In this document: positions 8,787 to 17,479 of the stretch, piece by piece
Layout of the letters: each line of letters begins with the position of its first letter
Numbering within the stretch: the stretch's first letter is position 1
NCBI RefSeq assembly: GCF_014641855.1
Contig: NZ_BMII01000001.1
Coordinates: 124,001 to 188,000, forward strand
Direction of reading: 5' to 3'
Origin: Shewanella inventionis
GTDB lineage: Bacteria > Pseudomonadota > Gammaproteobacteria > Enterobacterales > Shewanellaceae
Length of the DNA stretch: 64,000 nucleotides
Notes under the pieces: generated by a model
Told to the model about the DNA's origin: nothing
The model's database searches: none
The model's input: the letters and a program-made list of their open reading frames with translations, nothing else
Translations under genes and position numbers: made by a program

Positions 8787-9314
8787 ATGCGTGCCTTTTT
8801 GCTTATTGCTTTGCTGATCTTAAGCGCCAGCAGCCCTGCTACTGTCTATCGCTGGGTAGATGAAAACGGTAAAGTGCATTATTCTGATGAACCCAAATCA
8901 AATGCAGAAGCTGTTGATTTAAATAAAAATACTCAAAACAGCATGACCATCAACACCCCACCGCAAGCTAAAGAGTCCCCAAAAACAGAGTCTCAGATTA
9001 ACTACAGTGTCACGATTATTTCACCTCAAGAAGAAGCCACCATCCGCGACAATAATGGCGACCTCACAGTCAATGTTAGTGTTAGCCCTAAATTGCCACG
9101 TGGAGCAAAAATGACATTACTCGTAGACGGTGTGGTGGCAGTCGAGCCACAAACTGCACCAATATTTAAACTTACTGGAATTTATCGCGGCGAACATAAC
9201 CTTGTTGTTAATCTAGTTACACAAAACGGCAAAGTACTTGCATCTAGCTCTCCAAGAAAGATATTTCTGCACCAAGCATCAGTTTATAGCCCAGCAAACA
9301 AAGCTAGGCAATAA
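8787..9314 (+). CDS. Secreted DUF4124-domain protein
   Basis: A 175-residue exported protein of unknown function. A signal peptide (MRAFLLIALLILSASSPA) precedes the DUF4124 motif YRWVDENGKVHYSDEP (about residues 21-36). After a linker comes a predicted beta-sandwich-like segment (VTIISPQEEATIRDNNGDL onward). I chose ATG 8787, because AAGGAG lies 8 bases upstream; an in-frame ATG 30 bases earlier would put charged residues before the signal. DUF4124 genes commonly sit beside glnL/glnG in gammaproteobacteria, as here, but no nitrogen-related role is established. Confidence 0.85.
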   Translation: MRAFLLIALLILSASSPATVYRWVDENGKVHYSDEPKSNAEAVDLNKNTQNSMTINTPPQAKESPKTESQINYSVTIISPQEEATIRDNNGDLTVNVSVSPKLPRGAKMTLLVDGVVAVEPQTAPIFKLTGIYRGEHNLVVNLVTQNGKVLASSSPRKIFLHQASVYSPANKARQ

Positions 9315-9388
9315 TTTAAAATAGATTAAAATCAAACTCTTATATTGATTGATTGCTTTTTAAATCTTAACTCTTGTTTGTGTAGAAC

Positions 9389-9433
9389 AGGTTGCGGCCT
9401 GCACCAAAACGGTGCATCATGTTAGTGCAACCT
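9389..9433. promoter_or_regulatory. NtrC operator ahead of glnL, nested in a larger palindrome
   Basis: TGCACCAAAACGGTGCA (9400-9416) is a near-ideal NtrC site: both TGCACC half sites are perfect at N5 spacing. It is enclosed by a second inverted repeat, AGGTTGC (9389-9395) and GCAACCT (9427-9433), whose right arm includes another GTGCA half site. The site lies about 35 bp before the glnL ATG, fitting repression or autoregulation by NtrC as known for E. coli glnL. Confidence 0.78.
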
Positions 9434-9449
9434 CAAATTAGGACAGCTA

Positions 9450-10487
9450 ATGGACACAAACAACCTACTCAATCATTTAGTGACAGCTGTGCTGGTAATC
9501 GATACCGCGCTAAAGCCGTGCTATGCCAACGCCGCTGCGGCGCAATTACTTGGAGTAGGAAACCACAAACTACTTGAACAACCCTTACCAGAACTCTACC
9601 AACTCATGGGAGTGGAGCCTCAATTACTGCGAGACGCCATTAACGCAGGCCAAGGACTGACGGTAAACACCGCAGCATTAATCACGCTTGATGGTCAACA
9701 TCACACCATTGATATCACTTTGATGCCCCTAGAAAATGACACCAATATGAGCATTTTAGAGTTACGGCAAGTAGACCAACAACGCAGAATTCATCAGCAA
9801 TTGAACATGGACGCACAACAGCAAGCTGCACAGTTTTTAGTGCGCAATTTAGCCCATGAAATCAAAAATCCATTAGGTGGTTTACGCGGTGCCGCGCAAT
9901 TACTCTCAAGAGAGTTAACCTCACCAGAATTAAAAGAATTTACCAGTTTGATCATTGAGCAAGCTGATCGGTTGCGTAATTTAGTTGACAGGCTTTTAGG
10001 ACCACAACGCCCTACACAACATTCAGTGCACAGCATTCACCAAGTGGTGCAAAAAGTCTTAAAGCTGGTTCAAATGGCGCTGCCAGAAAATATTAAGTTA
10101 AAACGCGATTATGATCCGTCGATCCCCGATCTACAAATGGACGCAGATCAAATGCAACAAGCAGTATTGAATATTGTGCAAAATGCGATTCAAGCGTTGG
10201 AGCCCTGTGGCGGCGAAATTTTAATTAAAACTCGCACCCAGCATCAGGTCACCATTGGCACTCAACGCTATAAATTGGTACTCGCGTTGTCGATTATCGA
10301 TAACGGCCCTGGCATTCCTCCCGACTTAATGGACACACTTTTTTACCCTATGGTCACCGGCCGAGAAGAAGGTTCAGGATTAGGGTTATCAATTGCACAT
10401 AACATTGCCCGTTTGCATGGCGGCCGTATTGATTGTGTGTCGGCACCAGGACACACCGAATTTATTATTAACCTGCCCTTACAATAA
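9450..10487 (+). CDS. glnL: Nitrogen regulation sensor kinase NtrB (GlnL)
   Basis: A 345-residue soluble histidine kinase that phosphorylates or dephosphorylates NtrC under control of the PII protein. Domains: N-terminal PAS (about 1-110), HisKA dimerisation domain with the phosphorylated His in RNLAHEIKNPLGGLRG (His about residue 136), then HATPase_c with N-box NIVQNAIQAL, G1 DNGPGIP and G2 GSGLGLSIAHN. No membrane segment, as expected. ATG 9450 is preceded by AGGACAG. It forms an operon with glnG 34 bp downstream. Confidence 0.97.
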   Translation: MDTNNLLNHLVTAVLVIDTALKPCYANAAAAQLLGVGNHKLLEQPLPELYQLMGVEPQLLRDAINAGQGLTVNTAALITLDGQHHTIDITLMPLENDTNMSILELRQVDQQRRIHQQLNMDAQQQAAQFLVRNLAHEIKNPLGGLRGAAQLLSRELTSPELKEFTSLIIEQADRLRNLVDRLLGPQRPTQHSVHSIHQVVQKVLKLVQMALPENIKLKRDYDPSIPDLQMDADQMQQAVLNIVQNAIQALEPCGGEILIKTRTQHQVTIGTQRYKLVLALSIIDNGPGIPPDLMDTLFYPMVTGREEGSGLGLSIAHNIARLHGGRIDCVSAPGHTEFIINLPLQ

Positions 10488-10521
10488 TTAGCACGCCTTT
10501 GTAGGCGCGAAGAGGTTTACC

Positions 10522-11934
10522 ATGAACATAAGCGAACAAGTTTGGATCCTTGATGATGATAGCTCTATTCGTTGGGTATTAGAAAAAGCTCTTCAAGGAG
10601 CATCACTATCGACCGCCAGTTTTGCCGCCGCTGAGTCACTATGGCAAGCATTAGAGTCATCACAGCCGCAGGTTATTGTGTCTGACATACGCATGCCTGG
10701 CACGGATGGATTAACCTTATTAGACCGATTACAACTTCACTACCCGCATATTCCTGTCATTATCATGACAGCACATTCGGATTTAGACAGTGCGGTAAGT
10801 GCTTATCAGGCAGGTGCGTTTGAATACCTGCCAAAGCCGTTTGATATCGATGAAGCAATTAGTCTTGTTGAGCGAGCCTTGACTCACGCAACCGAACAAA
10901 CACCGCTACCGGTAAGCGATGCAGAAGTCAAAACACCTGAAATCATCGGCGAAGCTCCGGCAATGCAAGAAGTCTTTAGAGCCATCGGCCGCTTATCACG
11001 TTCATCAATCAGCGTGCTTATCAATGGTCAATCCGGTACAGGTAAAGAGTTAGTCGCAGGAGCATTACACAAACACAGCCCTAGAAAAGACAAACCCTTT
11101 ATTGCATTAAACATGGCCGCAATCCCTAAAGACTTAATTGAGTCGGAACTATTTGGTCATGAAAAAGGCGCTTTTACCGGGGCGGCTAATGTGCGCCAGG
11201 GTCGGTTTGAGCAAGCCAATGGTGGCACCTTATTTTTAGATGAAATTGGCGACATGCCCCTAGATGTACAAACACGATTATTGCGCGTATTGGCTGATGG
11301 CCAATTTTACCGGGTCGGCGGCCACCAAGCGGTGCAAGTAGATGTGCGCATTATTGCCGCTACCCATCAAAATCTAGAAGTGTTAGTGCAAAAAGGCACC
11401 TTCCGCGAGGATTTATTCCACCGTTTAAACGTGATCCGCGTACATTTACCACCTCTTTCACAACGCAGAGAAGATATTGCTCAGCTTGCCACGCATTTTT
11501 TATCGACGGCGGCCAAAGAAATCGGAGTAGAACCCAAAATACTCACCAAAGAAACGGCAATAAAGCTCGCAAACCTGCCCTGGCCAGGTAACGTACGTCA
11601 ATTAGAAAACACCTGTCGCTGGTTAACCGTGATGGCATCTGGTCAAGAAATTTTGCCGCAAGATTTACCGCCAGAGTTATTAAAAGATCCTGTGGCAAGT
11701 CAGCAAAAACAAGCTGGTGCAAGCGATTGGCAAACAGCCCTAACCGACTGGATTGACGAGAAATTAGCCGCAGGCGAAAGTGACTTATTAACCGAGGTGC
11801 AACCAGAGTTTGAGCGGATATTGCTCGAAACGGCGCTGCGTCATACTCAAGGCCATAAACAGGAAGCCGCCAAACGCTTAGGTTGGGGACGAAATACCCT
11901 TACACGTAAATTAAAAGAACTGTCGATGGATTAA
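10522..11934 (+). CDS. glnG: Nitrogen regulation response regulator NtrC (GlnG)
   Basis: A 470-residue sigma-54 activator. The receiver domain (residues 1-120) has the acidic pocket LDDD and phosphorylatable Asp55 in VSDIRMPG. The AAA+ domain (about 140-375) has Walker A GQSGTGKE, the sigma-54 contacting GAFTGA loop (216-221) and Walker [12 protein letters not shown]. The C-terminal Fis-type helix-turn-helix ends ...[20 protein letters not shown]. It is the likely binder of the sites at 5799 and 9400. Operon with glnL. Confidence 0.98.
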   Translation: MNISEQVWILDDDSSIRWVLEKALQGASLSTASFAAAESLWQALESSQPQVIVSDIRMPGTDGLTLLDRLQLHYPHIPVIIMTAHSDLDSAVSAYQAGAFEYLPKPFDIDEAISLVERALTHATEQTPLPVSDAEVKTPEIIGEAPAMQEVFRAIGRLSRSSISVLINGQSGTGKELVAGALHKHSPRKDKPFIALNMAAIPKDLIESELFGHEKGAFTGAANVRQGRFEQANGGTLFLDEIGDMPLDVQTRLLRVLADGQFYRVGGHQAVQVDVRIIAATHQNLEVLVQKGTFREDLFHRLNVIRVHLPPLSQRREDIAQLATHFLSTAAKEIGVEPKILTKETAIKLANLPWPGNVRQLENTCRWLTVMASGQEILPQDLPPELLKDPVASQQKQAGASDWQTALTDWIDEKLAAGESDLLTEVQPEFERILLETALRHTQGHKQEAAKRLGWGRNTLTRKLKELSMD

Positions 11935-12161
11935 CCATGCTCGCACTCAGATAAATGACCGGCGAAATAACACTGCAATGTATAAATAACCCATTATTTT
12001 ACAAGTTATTATGCTATTTTATATCGAGCTGTGAGCGTTAGCGCAAATTGAAAAATTATTTTGTAACTTACTCATAACAGCGCATGCAAATAAAAAGATG
12101 AGTGCTAAAATAAATCATCCGTAGAACAATCATTACTCATCCCCAAGTGCAAGGATAGATT

Positions 12162-13391
12162 TTGGATTTTGATGCTCAATTTGGTGTGGTCATTCACCAG
12201 GACTTTATACCGCGACATGCGGATGACACCTATGCAAAAATATTTGGCTACAATAACGCTCAGGAGATCCTTGCGTTAAAAAGCATATTAGAACTCATCG
12301 ATCCTGAGTCTCAAGATATTGCAGCTCATACTTATTACGCACTAATGAGTGGCATTGAAAAACCCCAAGTTCGCAGTTATATCAACCGTAATCGCCTTGG
12401 TGAAGTGATGAATGTGCTTTCTATTGAACATATTGTTGAATGGCAAGGCCGCCCTGCATTGCAAGTCACAATTGTTAATTTAACGCGCTCTATTCAGCTT
12501 GAGCAATCACTTCAACAAAGTGAATATCGTTACCGACAATTACTTAATGGGTCAATCCAGGGCGTATTAATACACCAACACTTTACCCCCCTGTTTTGCA
12601 ATCAAGCATTAGCCACTATCTTAGGTTACCCAAACCCACAAAGTATTTTGGCATTACCGTCGATGCTAGACTTTATTGACCCAGACTATCGCACCCGACG
12701 CGAAGAAGCGCTTAAGAACCTATTTAATCACCAAACCAAACCTTATCCAGTAGAAATTAAATGCCTGCATCATAGTGGTAAGCCTGTTTGGGTAAAATTA
12801 CAAGAAACCATTATCGACTGGGACGGCAAACCAGCCATCCAAGTCACCATGACAGACATCACTGAATCATATTTGCTCAAAGAAAAGTTTGAACAGCAAA
12901 TCCATTTAGATTACCTCACAAAAACCCTCAATCGCAGAGGCATGACAACGGCTGGCAAAGCTTTGCTTGCCGACAGTACAGTGCAACACAAAAATCTGTA
13001 TTGTTTGTTAATGGGCTTAGATGAGTTAAAACAAATTAATCATTTATTTGGCCACGACATTGGCGACAAAACACTTATCCATTTTGCCAGACAGTGCCAA
13101 AGCAAACTTGCTGATGCTGACATACTCGGACGCTGGAGTGGTGACGAATTTATCGCGATAATACAAGCAAGCAGTAACAAAATTGCCCGCAACATCGCAG
13201 AAAGTGTTCGTCATAGTATTGATGGTATTGATCTTATCGATCCAGAAACAGGCAAACACCTTAGCTTCAGTGCAAGCGTTGGCATATCAAAATGGCAAGA
13301 AAATGACACATTAGATGAGTTGATTTTACGAGCAGATTCAGCACTAGAACAAGCAAGATCGCAAATAACTAACCAGCTGGTCATGGTGTAA
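12162..13391 (+). CDS. PAS-PAS-GGDEF protein, cytoplasmic
   Basis: A 409-residue putative diguanylate cyclase without membrane segments. Two PAS domains (about 1-112 and 120-243) look like copies of each other: GVVIHQDFIPR and GVLIHQHFTPL, then similar FGYNNAQEILAL and LGYPNPQSILAL. The C-terminal GGDEF domain (about 245-405) has RWSGDEF at the active loop, so the first Gly is Ser; no I-site Arg is present. Some cyclases tolerate a change at this position, so activity is uncertain. The start is TTG 12162, with AAGGATAG upstream; no better start is seen. Preceded by 227 bp without a gene. Confidence 0.8.
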   Translation: MDFDAQFGVVIHQDFIPRHADDTYAKIFGYNNAQEILALKSILELIDPESQDIAAHTYYALMSGIEKPQVRSYINRNRLGEVMNVLSIEHIVEWQGRPALQVTIVNLTRSIQLEQSLQQSEYRYRQLLNGSIQGVLIHQHFTPLFCNQALATILGYPNPQSILALPSMLDFIDPDYRTRREEALKNLFNHQTKPYPVEIKCLHHSGKPVWVKLQETIIDWDGKPAIQVTMTDITESYLLKEKFEQQIHLDYLTKTLNRRGMTTAGKALLADSTVQHKNLYCLLMGLDELKQINHLFGHDIGDKTLIHFARQCQSKLADADILGRWSGDEFIAIIQASSNKIARNIAESVRHSIDGIDLIDPETGKHLSFSASVGISKWQENDTLDELILRADSALEQARSQITNQLVMV

Positions 13392-13403
13392 AACACCATG
13401 ACC
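13379..13403. terminator. Perfect hairpin at a convergent gene junction
   Basis: GGTCATGGTGT (13379-13389) pairs perfectly with ACACCATGACC (13393-13403) around a 3-base loop. It overlaps the stop codon of the GGDEF gene and lies 12 bp from the fieF stop. It lacks a U-run, so it may be a mRNA 3' end stabiliser or a weak terminator rather than a classical intrinsic terminator. Confidence 0.45.
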
Positions 13404-13414
13404 ATTGGGTCCCA

Positions 13415-14284
13415 CTAAACGGGGTCTTGATGGATAATGACTTCAGCGTCGTCAAAAGCAGCCTTTATCGCTAACCCTGCTTTGTCTGCAATGGCATGCG
13501 CCTCTACTAACGACAACTCGCCCGATAATTCCATATGCAATTGAATAAACGTTGTTTTACCCGCCTGACGCGTGCGTAAATCATGGATACCTTTAACTCT
13601 AGGGTCTTGTTTAGCCAATGTCTTGATTTGTTCACGAGTGGCATCATCTAACTCGCGATCAAGCAAACTTTGTATTGAGCGATAACCTAAATCTAGCGCT
13701 TGCTGGCCTATAAACACTGCAATTAATACTGCAAATAAACCGTCAGCCCACCACCAGCCATACATAGCCAATACTAATGCCAATAACACTGCACCATTAA
13801 GTAGCAAGTCAGATTTATAATGTAACGAATCCGCTTCGACTACCGTACTGTTGGTGTTTTCTAATGCTTTTTGTTGCAGTAATACCAGCGCTAAAGTCAT
13901 CACAATAGCGATCACCGACACGACAATACCCACGCCTGTATTCACGACAGGCACAGGGTTTATCAACTTTTCACCACCATAAAGCAATAAGAGCGTTGCT
14001 GACCCTAAAATAAATGCAGCTTGTGCCAACGAGGCTAACGGCTCAGCTTTACCATGCCCATAACGATGATCTTTATCCGCTGGCACAATGGCATAACGAA
14101 TGGCAATAAAGTTAACAATTGAAGCTAAAGCATCTGCAAATGAGTCGGTTAACGACCCCAGCATACTGGCAGAGCCAGAATACAACCAAGCTAATAACTT
14201 GATCACAATAAGGCATAAGGCTGTAGCAACTGAAGCGCGGCTCGCGAGTTTGACCCAAAAATCATAATCAGAAGATGTGGACAT
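13415..14284 (-). CDS. fieF: Cation diffusion facilitator, FieF-type
   Basis: A 289-residue inner-membrane proton-coupled exporter for divalent metals (Fe2+, Zn2+ and others). Six membrane helices fit the sequence. The transport site is visible: SLTDSFADAL in TM2 (two Asp) and HYKSDLLLNG in TM5 (His and Asp). DHRYGHGKAEPLA precedes TM3 as in FieF. The C-terminal domain contains HDLRTRQAG and ends ...EVIIHQDP, with His and Asp for the cytoplasmic metal sites. The neighbouring Spy/CpxP and Cpx genes suggest a shared envelope-stress setting, though it has its own promoter region. Confidence 0.92.
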   Translation of the reverse strand: MSTSSDYDFWVKLASRASVATALCLIVIKLLAWLYSGSASMLGSLTDSFADALASIVNFIAIRYAIVPADKDHRYGHGKAEPLASLAQAAFILGSATLLLLYGGEKLINPVPVVNTGVGIVVSVIAIVMTLALVLLQQKALENTNSTVVEADSLHYKSDLLLNGAVLLALVLAMYGWWWADGLFAVLIAVFIGQQALDLGYRSIQSLLDRELDDATREQIKTLAKQDPRVKGIHDLRTRQAGKTTFIQLHMELSGELSLVEAHAIADKAGLAIKAAFDDAEVIIHQDPV

Positions 14285-14416
14285 AAAAAATTATCGACTC
14301 TATTGGCTGTATATATCGACCGTGATTATAGCAAGCTAGACACTATATGAGGACAAAGTTTACACACCACACCAACCTCCATTTATCAAACTGTGACCAT
14401 TAGCAAACTTGCATAA

Positions 14417-14448
14417 ACAAAAAAGCCGTCACACAAGGTAACGGCTTT
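14417..14448 (-). terminator. Terminator of the Spy/CpxP gene
   Basis: The stem AAAGCCGT (14422-14429) / ACGGCTTT (14441-14448) has an A-run at its left, giving a U-run on minus-strand RNA. It lies 31 bp beyond the stop at 14479. Confidence 0.8.
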
Positions 14449-14478
14449 AATTTATTGGCTTTAGCATACTGCTAGAGA

Positions 14479-14973
14479 TTAACGACGACCTTTACCGCCT
14501 TTATCTTTAGCAAACTTTTCTTGAAACTTTTGCTGTTGTTCTGGGGTTAATAATTGATAGATTTCGTTTTGCATTTTTAAATGCGTCAACATGCGCTGTA
14601 AATGCATTTGCTGCTTTGATTCAGCCATTTCAGTTGCTTTCGCTTCGTCAAAGCTTGCGCCTGTAATTAGCGTTAACATTTCAGCACGGTGCGCAGCACG
14701 TTGCTCTTCAGTTGGTTTTTCTGGGCGATCAGCTTTGTATTTTTCAACAACCGCTTTAACTTGCTCTTTTTGAGCATCGGTTAAATCCAGTTTGCGTAAC
14801 ATCTTGTGCATGCCATCTTTAGGGCCTTGATGCCTTTTACCTTTTTTGCAAGTTTGCTCTGTTTTCACAGTCGAGTCTGCTGCGGTATCAACTGCATATA
14901 ATTGTCCAGCTAATAATGCCGAGCTTGCCACTAAGGCCACTAAACTGGTCTTGATGATCGATGATGTCTTCAT
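14479..14973 (-). CDS. Periplasmic Spy/CpxP-family protein
   Basis: A 164-residue exported protein with a signal peptide (MKTSSIIKTSLVALVASSALLAGQLYA). The mature part is helical and highly charged, with the family's two LTxxQ motifs (LTDAQ about residue 74, LTPEQ about 147) and a basic tail. Relatives act as periplasmic chaperones (Spy) or inhibit the CpxA sensor (CpxP). A perfect CpxR box lies about 96-110 bp upstream of the start, and cpxRA is about 1.8 kb away, so a CpxP-like role is the better guess. Methionine- and histidine-rich stretches may bind metal. Confidence 0.85.
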   Translation of the reverse strand: MKTSSIIKTSLVALVASSALLAGQLYAVDTAADSTVKTEQTCKKGKRHQGPKDGMHKMLRKLDLTDAQKEQVKAVVEKYKADRPEKPTEEQRAAHRAEMLTLITGASFDEAKATEMAESKQQMHLQRMLTHLKMQNEIYQLLTPEQQQKFQEKFAKDKGGKGRR

Positions 14974-15068
14974 TGTTAAGTACCTCGGTATGTATGAGTA
15001 TTTAGTTTCTGCCTTAACAGATTGATACTCAGTGTAACCAATGCAATGTCAAGTAGGGTTAATCATGG

Positions 15069-15083
15069 GTAAAACTATGTAAA
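15069..15083. promoter_or_regulatory. CpxR box
   Basis: GTAAAACTATGTAAA is a perfect GTAAA-N5-GTAAA CpxR site. It sits in the divergent region between the Spy/CpxP gene (start 14973) and the thioredoxin-DsbD fusion gene (start 15249). Distance and orientation suit control of the Spy/CpxP gene best, but either or both could be controlled. Confidence 0.75.
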
Positions 15084-15248
15084 GAGCCATTTTATGGATT
15101 ATTCAGGTCAATAATCCTTGATCCACTAGACATATTGGATCATAAAAATCGATGTAATGAGAGCCAGTTAACGAAAAATAGACTTAACCCTTTCAGCAAA
15201 CAGATAAGGGCATAAAATCATCATATTAGCGTTTTAATGGAATTGAAG

Positions 15249-16682
15249 ATGAACCGATTAATTGGCCACATACTCTTACTAGTTGGCATGTTTCTATTAG
15301 CACCAAATGCGGTCGCCGCTTCATCTGCAGCAATAGATGACACTATTTGGTATAGCCAACAAAACCAACAACCTGTTATAAAACTGCATTTTTTTTGGTC
15401 TAAAACCTGCCCGCATTGCCGCGAAGCGCATCCCTTTATTGATGCACTTGGTGAACGCTTTGATTGGATTGAGTTGCACGATTACGTGATCAGCGACAAA
15501 GGCAATGTCGATAAACTCATGCAAATAGGCAAGCTGACTGGCGTTGAACCCAAATCAGTACCGTATTTTGCCATTTGCGGCGAAGCCGTTGTTGGCTACA
15601 ACAACCACGATGTCACAGGTCGCTACATTTTAGAACGCCTCATTGACTGCTACCAACGCCAGGGTGGTCAAGCCAAGATAGGCAATACACTCGATGACTT
15701 CCTTGTGGCGGCACCAAGCAACGATGCCCCTTTATTTGAAACCTGTGCCGACACCAGTGATGACCCAAATGCCCAAGGCAGCTGCGGCATGTCATTTGAC
15801 AGCACGAGCCAAATCGAGCAAAAACCACAAGTACAGCCTGTTGATATTCCATTAATTGGTGCGGTTCATCCTGAGCAAATGTCATTACCTGTACTCACCT
15901 TAGTGTTGGCCGGTGTTGATGCCTTTAATCCCTGCGCCTTTTTCGTGTTGCTGTTTTTACTGAGCATTATGGTTAATGCGGGTAGCCGTAAACGCATGCT
16001 GCTAGTGGGTGGCATTTTTGTGTTCTTCTCTGGTTTTATCTACTTTATCTTTATGAGTGCATGGCTCAACTTATTCCAGCTCTTAGGTGGTGGCGATGGC
16101 GGTATCATTATTACCTGCGCGGGTGTGTTGGCACTGGTCGCGGCAATGGTCAATATTAAAGATTACTTTTATGGGCGCGGCGATGTGAGCTTATCGATGT
16201 CGGTCGAAAACCGCGGCTCACTCATCAAACGCATGGGTAAACTCTCCAAAGCTAGCTCATTACCGACCATGATTTTAGGCTCAACGATTTTGGCCATTTT
16301 AGCCAATGCCTATGAACTATTATGCACAGCTGGATTTCCAATGATTTACACTTCGGTTTTGTCATTGTCAGACGTTGATACCATGCAACGTTATATGTAT
16401 CTTATTGCCTATAACATCGTATACGTCATTCCATTAGCGGCTATCGTAATTGTATTTTCAATGACCCTAGGCAAACGCAAACTCACCGAAAAAGAAGGCG
16501 AAGTACTTAAGCTTATGTCTGGCATTATGATGCTCGGCTTAGGCGGGATGTTAGTGCTTAATCCTGCTGCATTACAAAATGCAGTATTCTCAGTCGGCTT
16601 GATATTAGGGGCTATTTTACTGACATTTGTCGTAGTCAAAGTCACTCGTTACGTAAAAAAGCAAGCAAACGCTAAAATGTAA
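15249..16682 (+). CDS. Thioredoxin/DsbD-type membrane fusion, thiol-disulphide transfer
   Basis: About 477 residues. After a signal peptide (MNRLIGHILLLVGMFLLAPNAVA) comes a periplasmic thioredoxin-like domain with a CPHC active site (Cys 54 and 57), then a linker with further Cys, then a six-or-more-helix domain of the DsbD/CcdA type. The membrane domain keeps one Cys in each of two helices: DAFNPCAFF (Cys 229) and ELLCTAGFP (Cys 359), the pair that carries electrons across the membrane in DsbD. The order is the reverse of DsbD, where thioredoxin is C-terminal. It probably moves reducing or oxidising power to periplasmic thiols; partner unknown. I prefer ATG 15249 (GGA 7-8 bases upstream) over ATG 15237. 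Confidence 0.8.
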   Translation: MNRLIGHILLLVGMFLLAPNAVAASSAAIDDTIWYSQQNQQPVIKLHFFWSKTCPHCREAHPFIDALGERFDWIELHDYVISDKGNVDKLMQIGKLTGVEPKSVPYFAICGEAVVGYNNHDVTGRYILERLIDCYQRQGGQAKIGNTLDDFLVAAPSNDAPLFETCADTSDDPNAQGSCGMSFDSTSQIEQKPQVQPVDIPLIGAVHPEQMSLPVLTLVLAGVDAFNPCAFFVLLFLLSIMVNAGSRKRMLLVGGIFVFFSGFIYFIFMSAWLNLFQLLGGGDGGIIITCAGVLALVAAMVNIKDYFYGRGDVSLSMSVENRGSLIKRMGKLSKASSLPTMILGSTILAILANAYELLCTAGFPMIYTSVLSLSDVDTMQRYMYLIAYNIVYVIPLAAIVIVFSMTLGKRKLTEKEGEVLKLMSGIMMLGLGGMLVLNPAALQNAVFSVGLILGAILLTFVVVKVTRYVKKQANAKM

Positions 16683-16738
16683 AACTATGCAATGTTAATG
16701 TAAATTGCCTCGAGTATGAGATAATCTTTAATTGATTG

Positions 16739-16771
16739 AAAATCGGTATGTTAAGTTAACTTACCGATTTT
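16739..16771. terminator. Hairpin between the DsbD-like gene and cpxR
   Basis: AAAATCGGTA (16739-16748) pairs perfectly with TACCGATTTT (16762-16771), with an inner GTTAA/TTAAC pair. ATTTT follows. It can terminate rightward transcripts of the upstream gene, yet lies only 21 bp before the cpxR ATG. It could also act as a leader attenuator or as a palindromic operator. Confidence 0.55.
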
Positions 16772-16792
16772 ATTTTGTGCTAGAGGACAGTT

Positions 16793-17479
16793 ATGAATCG
16801 CATTTTATTGATAGACGATGACGTTGGGCTATCTGACTTACTCAGTCAACTGCTCGAGCTTGAAGGCTTTGCATTAACCCAGGCCTACGACGGCGAGCAA
16901 GGGTTATCACTCGCACAACAACAAGATTTCGATTTAATTCTACTCGACGTAATGCTGCCCAAATTAAATGGCTTTGAAGTATTACGCGCACTGCGTCAGC
17001 GCAAGCAAACACCCGTATTAATGTTAACCGCTCGCGGTGACGAAATCGATCGCGTTGTTGGGTTAGAAATTGGTGCTGATGATTATTTGCCAAAGCCATT
17101 CAACGACCGTGAGTTAGTAGCCCGTATTCGTGCTATTTTGCGCAGAGCACAAACGACTCAGCAAGATCAACAAGTCAACGACATGATGCAGTTTGGCGAT
17201 TTACGCCTCGACCCAACGCGTCAAGAAACCTATTGCAATGACCAACTGATTATCTTAACCGGTACTGAGTTTTTATTGCTGTTTCATTTGCTTGAAAAAA
17301 GCGGCGAGCTGGTCACCAAAGAATCATTAAGTGAAAACGTATTAGGCAAAAAATTAATGCCGTTCGATCGCAGCCTAGACATGCATTTATCCAACCTACG
17401 TAAAAAGCTGCCTGAACGCCAAGATGGCCGCCCACGAGTTAAAACTTTACGTGGCAAAGGTTATATCTGGATACCGTAA
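16793..17479 (+). CDS. cpxR: Envelope stress response regulator CpxR
   Basis: A 228-residue OmpR/PhoB-type regulator. The receiver domain (1-118) has IDDD (acidic pocket), LLDVMLPKLNGFEVL with the phospho-Asp about residue 51, TARGDE and the conserved Lys in YLPKPF. The C-terminal winged helix (about 130-226) ends VKTLRGKGYIWIP. In the Cpx pathway it responds to misfolded envelope proteins and metals. Its stop overlaps the cpxA start by one base (TAATG), so the two are translationally coupled. Identity as CpxR rests on overall sequence, the partner kinase and the adjacent Spy/CpxP gene with its CpxR box. Confidence 0.9.
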   Translation: MNRILLIDDDVGLSDLLSQLLELEGFALTQAYDGEQGLSLAQQQDFDLILLDVMLPKLNGFEVLRALRQRKQTPVLMLTARGDEIDRVVGLEIGADDYLPKPFNDRELVARIRAILRRAQTTQQDQQVNDMMQFGDLRLDPTRQETYCNDQLIILTGTEFLLLFHLLEKSGELVTKESLSENVLGKKLMPFDRSLDMHLSNLRKKLPERQDGRPRVKTLRGKGYIWIP

